Shown one piece after another: positions 7,133 through 10,605 of a DNA stretch of 10,605 nucleotides. Source of the stretch: Deltaproteobacteria bacterium (lineage in GTDB: Bacteria > Desulfobacterota > Desulfobacteria > Desulfobacterales > Desulfatibacillaceae); assembly GCA_019308705.1 (NCBI GenBank), contig JAFDHW010000045.1, positions 1 to 10,605 on the forward strand, in the 5' to 3' direction. How positions within the stretch are numbered: position 1 is the stretch's first letter; each line of letters begins with the position of its first letter. The notes beneath the pieces were generated by a model, which was not told the DNA's origin, did not search any database, and worked only from the letters and a program-made list of their open reading frames with translations. The position numbers were made by a program, and so were the translations under genes.

Positions 7133-7330
7133 TTTTTTAGCCCGGATTATTCACGCGTTCGATTCGCGCGAGAGCAAGGAAGGAGGAGGGAAGCTGTATT
7201 TTTGTACCGCGACCGCCTCCTGACGCAGCTATCGCGTGAATCGGGCTCGCCGGAAGGGTGAAAAATTTCGCCGATGTCAGCATTCCTCAAAGAAACAGCG
7301 CGCATTTTTCATGAATAATTCGGGCTAAAG
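7133..7330. repeat. Miniature inverted-repeat element (MITE-like) with about 20 bp terminal inverted repeats
   Basis: The left end (7136-7155) begins TTTAGCCCGGATTATTCA. The right end (7310-7330), read on the minus strand, begins TTTAGCCCGAATTATTCA; they agree at 18 of 20 bases. A third, internal copy in the same orientation as the right end lies at 7233-7247 (minus strand AGCCCGATTCACGCG) and pairs with the left end through CACGCG. An inner stem AGGAGG (7181-7186) with CCTCCT (7216-7221) lies between. There is no reading frame inside, and no clear target-site duplication was found. The structure fits a non-autonomous transposable element or IS relic; a multi-copy structured intergenic repeat is the alternative. 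Confidence 0.55.
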
Positions 7331-7339
7331 ACTTTTTCA

Positions 7340-7369
7340 GGGGCGGCTAGCTAAGCAAAGCAACGCCCC
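7340..7369. repeat. Six-pair GC inverted repeat
   Basis: GGGGCG (7340-7345) pairs with CGCCCC (7364-7369) across an 18-base loop that contains the palindrome GCTAGC. It lies between the MITE-like element and the larger hairpin downstream of the thymidylate synthase. No T run follows on either strand, so its role is unclear; it may be part of a composite terminator. Confidence 0.35.
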
Positions 7370-7370
7370 G

Positions 7371-7423
7371 GGCTTTTCAGGAGCGGTGAAGCGCAAGGCC
7401 GCGATGCGCGCTCCTTAAAAGCC
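7371..7423 (-). terminator. Long hairpin just after the thymidylate synthase gene
   Basis: GGCTTTT-C-AGGAGCG (7371-7385) pairs with CGCTCCT-T-AAAAGCC (7409-7423): two seven-pair arms separated by one mismatch, with a 23-base GC-rich loop. It starts seven bases after the stop codon of the minus-strand gene, where a terminator is expected. It lacks the usual T run after the stem, so it may instead be an mRNA 3' stabiliser or a dispersed palindromic repeat. Confidence 0.45.
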
Positions 7424-7429
7424 ATGCAC

Positions 7430-8221
7430 TTATTGCCGCAAACACCGCAGCTTGGCCAGGTCCTCGGCGTAGCCGTACAGGTGCAGGCCCTTGGATTCCA
7501 CCACCATTTCGCCGTCTTCCACCCCGATGGCTTCGGCCATGTACTGCTTCAGGTTCTGAATGCCCGCCAGGTTGGCGGGCAGGCCGCCCCAGAGGTCCCA
7601 CGAGCGGAAGTAGACGAAGAAGTGGAGCCTGCCGTCCTGGACCCGGGTGTCGATGGAGCGCAGACAGGGGGGATCTTTCAAGGCCAGGTCCGAGGGGTGG
7701 GCCACCTGGAGGACCATCTGGTTGTTGCGGTGGCCGAACCGGCGGTACGTGTCGATGACCCATTCGATCTGGTTGATGTAGAGGGCGCCGTCCTCTTCGA
7801 TGACGATCTTGCCGTCCACCTCCCGGATGTCCGCGATCTCCGCGTCCCCGGCCTTCCACCAGGCCAGCTTGTCGCCGCGGAGGGGCGCGCGGGTCAGGCG
7901 CTCGCCGTAGGTGTAGGACTCCCCCGGCTCCTTGGCGGGGGTCATGAGGTACTCCAAATAGGAGCGCTCGTACTTGCCCCCTCCGTAGATGTAGTCCTCC
8001 TCCACGGGGTTGGGGATGCCCAGCGAAGGAGGGATGTCCGGGATCAGGGGCTGGGTGCCCGGAAAGGCGACGTGCCCGGTGAAGTAGTCGTACTCCAGCC
8101 GGGTCTGGCCCGCGTAGGAGCCCCGGTCGATGGTGAACCGCCGGCCGTGGTCCAGGATGTCGTGGACCGCTTGGAACCACAGGTCGGGCAAATCCCGCGC
8201 CTTGACGAAATGGATGTGCAT
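7430..8221 (-). CDS. thyA: Thymidylate synthase, archaeal/methanogen type
   Basis: This 263-residue protein makes dTMP from dUMP with a folate one-carbon donor. The C-terminal half carries the family signature: catalytic Cys186 in DPPCLRSID, then FRSWDLWGGLPANLAGIQ, matching the RSxDxxxGxPxN pattern. Asn217 is the residue that selects dUMP in ThyA and is Asp in dCMP hydroxymethylases. YTYGERL (103-109) corresponds to the YGxQWR segment, and NQIEW and HLYGY flank the core. Only 77 residues follow the catalytic Cys, against about 118 in E. coli ThyA, so the C-terminal closing segment is shortened, as in the methanogen form. The start ATG has GGGAG eight bases ahead; longer reading frames in this frame run antisense through the neighbouring gene and are not real. 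It is divergent from the dienoyl-CoA reductase and has no obvious link to lipid metabolism. The family is well supported; the folate or pterin cofactor used is unknown. Confidence 0.82.
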   Translation of the reverse strand: MHIHFVKARDLPDLWFQAVHDILDHGRRFTIDRGSYAGQTRLEYDYFTGHVAFPGTQPLIPDIPPSLGIPNPVEEDYIYGGGKYERSYLEYLMTPAKEPGESYTYGERLTRAPLRGDKLAWWKAGDAEIADIREVDGKIVIEEDGALYINQIEWVIDTYRRFGHRNNQMVLQVAHPSDLALKDPPCLRSIDTRVQDGRLHFFVYFRSWDLWGGLPANLAGIQNLKQYMAEAIGVEDGEMVVESKGLHLYGYAEDLAKLRCLRQ

Positions 8222-8254
8222 GGGGGCGCTCCCGAAAGGGTGAGATGGGCCGGA

Positions 8255-8260
8255 ATCATA
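8255..8260 (-). promoter_or_regulatory. Candidate -10 box of the thymidylate synthase gene
   Basis: The minus strand reads TATGAT (5 of 6 to TATAAT), 33 bases before the start codon. No good -35 box is found at 16-18 bases upstream (TTTTTC), so the promoter may need an activator or be misplaced. Confidence 0.35.
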
Positions 8261-8325
8261 CCCCAAAACGCGCCGGCGAAAAAGCCCGGACAGACGGCCG
8301 CCGCGCGCCCGGAAAGGAAAAATCC

Positions 8326-8353
8326 TTGCGAAAACGGCCCGTTTGGTTAGGAT
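8326..8353 (+). promoter_or_regulatory. Candidate promoter of the dienoyl-CoA reductase gene with a palindromic operator
   Basis: TTGCGA (8326-8331) and TAGGAT (8348-8353), each 4 of 6 to consensus, are 16 bases apart and about 50 bp ahead of the start codon. Nearly all the spacer is the inverted repeat AAACGG-C-CCGTTT (8332-8344), with six perfect pairs. A repressor there would cover the promoter. The boxes alone are weak; the palindrome in the spacer strengthens the case. Confidence 0.4.
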
Positions 8354-8404
8354 AGCTCTTCGTAGATTCGCCTTGAACCGGAATAGTAAAAGAGAGGTTT
8401 CTCC

Positions 8405-10405
8405 ATGTACAAGTACCTGTTTTCCCCGGTGACCATCAACAAGCTTACGGTGAAGAACCGTATCGCCTACCCCTCCCTGGGCCTGCTGTACTCCTACGAC
8501 GGCAAGCTGAACGACCGGTACGTGAACTACTACAAGGAGCGTGCCGAGGGCGGCGCGGGCATCGTCACCGTGGGCCCGGTGGGCGTAGACTGGATCGGAT
8601 CCGGGTTCCTGGCCCTTTCCATCGCCGACGACTCCGCCGTGGAGCCGTTTTCCAAGTTGACGCAAATCATGCGCGACGCGGGAACCAGTCCCTTCATCCA
8701 GCTCTTCCACGCGGGACGCTATTCGCACCCCATCCTCATCAACAACGAGCAGCCCCTGGGGCCCTCGCCGGTGTACTCCCCCTACTCCAAGACCACGCCC
8801 CGCGAGATGACCAAGGAGGATATCCGCACCGTGCAGAAGGCCTTTGCCGACGCGGCGCGCCGGGCCAAGGACGCCGGGTTCGCGGGTATCGAGATCATCG
8901 GCTCCGCGGGGTACCTCATCTGCCAGTTCCTCTCTCCCCTCACCAACCAGCGGGAGGACGAGTACGGCGGCAGCTTCGAGAACCGCACCCGGTTCGCCAG
9001 GGAGGTCATCGAGATGTGCCGGGAGGCCGTGGGGCCGGACCAGGCGCTCACCATCCGCATGGCGGGCAACGACTTCGTGCCCGGGTCCAACACCGAGGAG
9101 GACGCCCCGGCCATCGCCAAGGTGTACGAGGCCGCGGGCGTGGACGCCATCAACGTCACCGGCGGGTGGCACGAGACCCGGGTGCCCCAGCTGCCCATGG
9201 AGCTTCCCCGGGGCGGCCTGGCCTTTTTGGCCTTGAAGGTGAAAAAGGCGGTGACCGTCCCGGTGTTCGCCTCCAACCGCATCACCAGCCCAGACGACGC
9301 GGAAAAACTTTTGGCCGACGGGTACGCGGACCTGGTGAACCTGGGCCGGGTACTCATCGCGGACCCGGAATGGCCCAACAAGGCCAAGGAGGGCAAAGCC
9401 GACGAGATCCGGCCCTGCGTGGCCTGCTCCCAGGGGTGCACGGACCAGATCTTCGTGGGCCAGCCCGTGTTCTGCGTGGGCAACCCCCGGGCCGGGTTCG
9501 AGGCGGAGCGTAAGATCGAAGCCGCCGGCGCGCCCAAGAAGGTGCTGGTGGCGGGCGCGGGCCCGGCGGGCCTGGAGGCGGCGGTCACCGCCGCCCAGCG
9601 CGGCCACGACGTGTCGCTGTACGAAAAGTCCTGGGACATCGGCGGCCAGCTGTGGCTGGCGGGCGCGCCGCCCCACAAGAACGAGATCTGGGAGTTTATC
9701 CGCTACTACTCCGCCATGCTGGACAAGACCGGGGTCAAGGTCCACCTGAACACCGAGGTCACCGTGGATCTGGTCAAGGAACAAGCCCCGGACCACGTCA
9801 TCGTGGCCGAGGGGGCCAAGCCCCTGGTGCCGCCCATTTCCGGCGTCGACGGCCCCGAAGTGCTGAACGCCTGGGAGGTGCTTTCGGAAAATCCCCTGCT
9901 GGGCAGGCGCGTGGCGATCATCGGCGGCGGGTCCGTGGGCCTGGAGACGGCGCTTTTCGTGGCCCACAAGGGCGTGCTCACCCCCGAGGTGGTCCACTTC
10001 CTGATGGCTTACGAGGCCATGGAGCCCGAGCGCATCCGCAGGCTCATGTTCGAGGGCTCGTGCGAGGTCACGGTGTTCGAGATGCTGGACAAGGTGGGAA
10101 AAGACGTGGGCAAGAGCACCAAGTGGGTGCTGTTTGACAACCTGCGCCGCTTCGGCATCAAGACCAAGACCAACGCCAAGGTCCTGTCCATAGAAAACGG
10201 GACGCTGACCTGGGAAAAGGACGGCGAACGGGAGTCGGAGGCGTTCGACACGGTGATATTGGCCTCGGGCTCCGTGCCCAAGCAGGACCTTTCCTCGGCC
10301 CTGGAAGCCGCGGGCATCCCCTGCACCCGGGTGGGCGACTGCACAAGCATCGGCCGCATCAACGACGCCATCCACGGCGGCTTTCTGGCCGCTTTGGCCA
10401 TCTAG
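8405..10405 (+). CDS. fadH: NADPH-dependent 2,4-dienoyl-CoA reductase, FadH type (FMN, 4Fe-4S, FAD)
   Basis: This 666-residue enzyme reduces 2,4-dienoyl-CoA to 3-enoyl-CoA during breakdown of unsaturated fatty acids. Residues 1 to about 330 form an old-yellow-enzyme TIM barrel for FMN. Tyr170 in AGYLICQFLSPLTNQR and His256 in GGWHETR match the catalytic Tyr166 and His252 of E. coli FadH. A 4Fe-4S site follows with Cys338, Cys341, Cys345 and Cys357, the same spacing as FadH. From about 375 there is an FAD-binding fold (VLVAGAGPAGLEAA) and, near 500, an NAD(P)-binding fold (VAIIGGGSVGLETA). Length agrees with FadH (about 670). The ATG has GAGAGG seven bases ahead. It stands alone on the plus strand, divergent from thyA. 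Related flavoproteins of this architecture reduce other enoates or trimethylamine, but the paired Tyr/His and the GWHE context favour dienoyl-CoA. Confidence 0.9.
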   Translation: MYKYLFSPVTINKLTVKNRIAYPSLGLLYSYDGKLNDRYVNYYKERAEGGAGIVTVGPVGVDWIGSGFLALSIADDSAVEPFSKLTQIMRDAGTSPFIQLFHAGRYSHPILINNEQPLGPSPVYSPYSKTTPREMTKEDIRTVQKAFADAARRAKDAGFAGIEIIGSAGYLICQFLSPLTNQREDEYGGSFENRTRFAREVIEMCREAVGPDQALTIRMAGNDFVPGSNTEEDAPAIAKVYEAAGVDAINVTGGWHETRVPQLPMELPRGGLAFLALKVKKAVTVPVFASNRITSPDDAEKLLADGYADLVNLGRVLIADPEWPNKAKEGKADEIRPCVACSQGCTDQIFVGQPVFCVGNPRAGFEAERKIEAAGAPKKVLVAGAGPAGLEAAVTAAQRGHDVSLYEKSWDIGGQLWLAGAPPHKNEIWEFIRYYSAMLDKTGVKVHLNTEVTVDLVKEQAPDHVIVAEGAKPLVPPISGVDGPEVLNAWEVLSENPLLGRRVAIIGGGSVGLETALFVAHKGVLTPEVVHFLMAYEAMEPERIRRLMFEGSCEVTVFEMLDKVGKDVGKSTKWVLFDNLRRFGIKTKTNAKVLSIENGTLTWEKDGERESEAFDTVILASGSVPKQDLSSALEAAGIPCTRVGDCTSIGRINDAIHGGFLAALAI

Positions 10406-10519
10406 GGCCTGCCAGGGCAAACGCATATGAGATTTTCGCGGGCAGGGGCAAGCCGGGGATGGGGGTCGTCTGAAAGCGGTAACATTCCAGGCCTTTTTGG
10501 GTCTTTGTGCTAACTGGCC

Positions 10520-10537
10520 GTTATTGTTAACGATAAC
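10520..10537. promoter_or_regulatory. 18 bp near-perfect palindrome before the last gene
   Basis: GTTATTGTTAACGATAAC pairs with itself at 8 of 9 positions and lies 11 bases ahead of the ATG at 10549. Its AT-richness stands out against the surrounding DNA. It could be an operator for a dimeric regulator, or a small hairpin that hides the start codon region. Confidence 0.4.
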
Positions 10538-10548
10538 AGTGGGGTGGC

Positions 10549-10605
10549 ATGGAAGCGAATGGTTTGTTTGCATACGTTTCCGGCGTGGAAGACCCCCGGG
10601 CGGAC
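10549..10605 (+). CDS. N-terminus of a probable ISAs1-type transposase (3' end outside window)
   Basis: Nineteen codons are visible from ATG to the right edge. The segment LFAYVSGVEDPRAD matches the leading pattern of the DDE_Tnp_1-associated domain of ISAs1/H-repeat transposases, in which a short helix is followed by a conserved DPR and then a basic His/Leu stretch. The ribosome-binding site is poor (GGGGTGG directly ahead). The assignment rests on few residues and on context; another gene class cannot be excluded. Confidence 0.45.
   Translation, partial: MEANGLFAYVSGVEDPRAD

Larger units (their letters stand above)
7011..7429. other. Non-coding stretch between the exported-protein and thymidylate synthase genes
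   Basis: I see no credible gene here on either strand. Positions 7011-7130 should hold the promoter of the exported-protein gene, but no convincing -35/-10 pair stands out. Positions 7133-7330 are an inverted-repeat element, 7340-7369 a GC stem, and 7371-7423 a long hairpin next to the thymidylate synthase stop codon. No tRNA cloverleaf was seen. The stretch is more AT-rich than its neighbours. Confidence 0.7.
10413..10605 (+). mobile_element. Probable left end of an insertion sequence (ISAs1-like), cut by the window edge
   Basis: Eight bases after the fadH stop the sequence CAGGGCAAACGC begins. A similar CAGGGGCAAG lies 30 bases further (10443-10452), giving a spaced direct repeat of the kind seen at transposase-binding ends. 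About 136 bp in, an apparent transposase gene starts. Elements of the ISAs1 family commonly begin with CAGG; that is recalled, not checked. The right end and target duplication lie outside the window, so the boundary is tentative. Confidence 0.35.

Noticed and set aside
7011..7429. CRISPR array, tRNA or riboswitch in the large gap
   Set aside because: There are no regularly spaced direct repeats, no cloverleaf with CCA-end features and no recognised riboswitch core; the repeats seen are inverted.
10408..10446. Terminator after fadH (CCTGCC with GGCAGG)
   Set aside because: The loop is 27 bases, there is no T run, and the right arm coincides with the repeated CAGGGG motif of the putative IS end.
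7430..10573. A 1047-codon minus-strand open frame containing the thymidylate synthase
   Set aside because: Only the last 263 codons look like protein. The rest is antisense to fadH, whose plus-strand product matches a known family along its whole length; the long frame is a GC-bias artefact.

Overview
The window is GC-rich bacterial chromosome with long, closely packed genes. No gene marks a taxon directly. A multifunctional beta-oxidation protein under a TetR regulator, a FadH-type dienoyl-CoA reductase, an HMG-CoA-synthase-like protein fused to a DUF35 zinc-ribbon domain, and an archaeal-type thymidylate synthase together suggest an anaerobic, lipid-degrading bacterium, possibly a Desulfobacterota relative. 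That placement is an inference.

Layout, right to left on the minus strand. A thymidylate synthase of archaeal type (8221-7430) is followed by about 420 bp without a gene (7429-7011). This gap holds two hairpins and a 200 bp inverted-repeat element that looks like a miniature mobile element. Next come an exported protein of unknown function (7010-5469) and a cytoplasmic alpha/beta hydrolase (5469-4276), overlapping by one base. A clear sigma-70 promoter (TTGACA / TATGAA) then starts a second unit: a TetR regulator (4103-3450), a fused MaoC hydratase-SDR-SCP2 protein (3380-1260) and the HMG-CoA-synthase-like/DUF35 protein, which runs off the left edge (1199 to below 1).

On the plus strand, divergent from the thymidylate synthase, is a 666-residue FMN/4Fe-4S/FAD 2,4-dienoyl-CoA reductase (8405-10405). 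Just after its stop the DNA looks like the left end of an insertion sequence, with the first 19 codons of a probable ISAs1-type transposase reaching the right edge.

How they work together (inference): the reductase removes double bonds from unsaturated acyl-CoAs. The fused MaoC-SDR protein carries out hydration and 3-hydroxy oxidation through (3R)-hydroxyacyl-CoA, and its SCP2 tail may present lipid. The HMG-CoA-synthase-like/DUF35 protein should act on or bind an acyl-CoA, but it has lost the usual catalytic residues. The most unusual features are that apparently dead or re-purposed active site, the hydratase-SDR-SCP2 domain order with an altered hydratase motif, the coupled exported-protein/hydrolase pair, and the inverted-repeat element.
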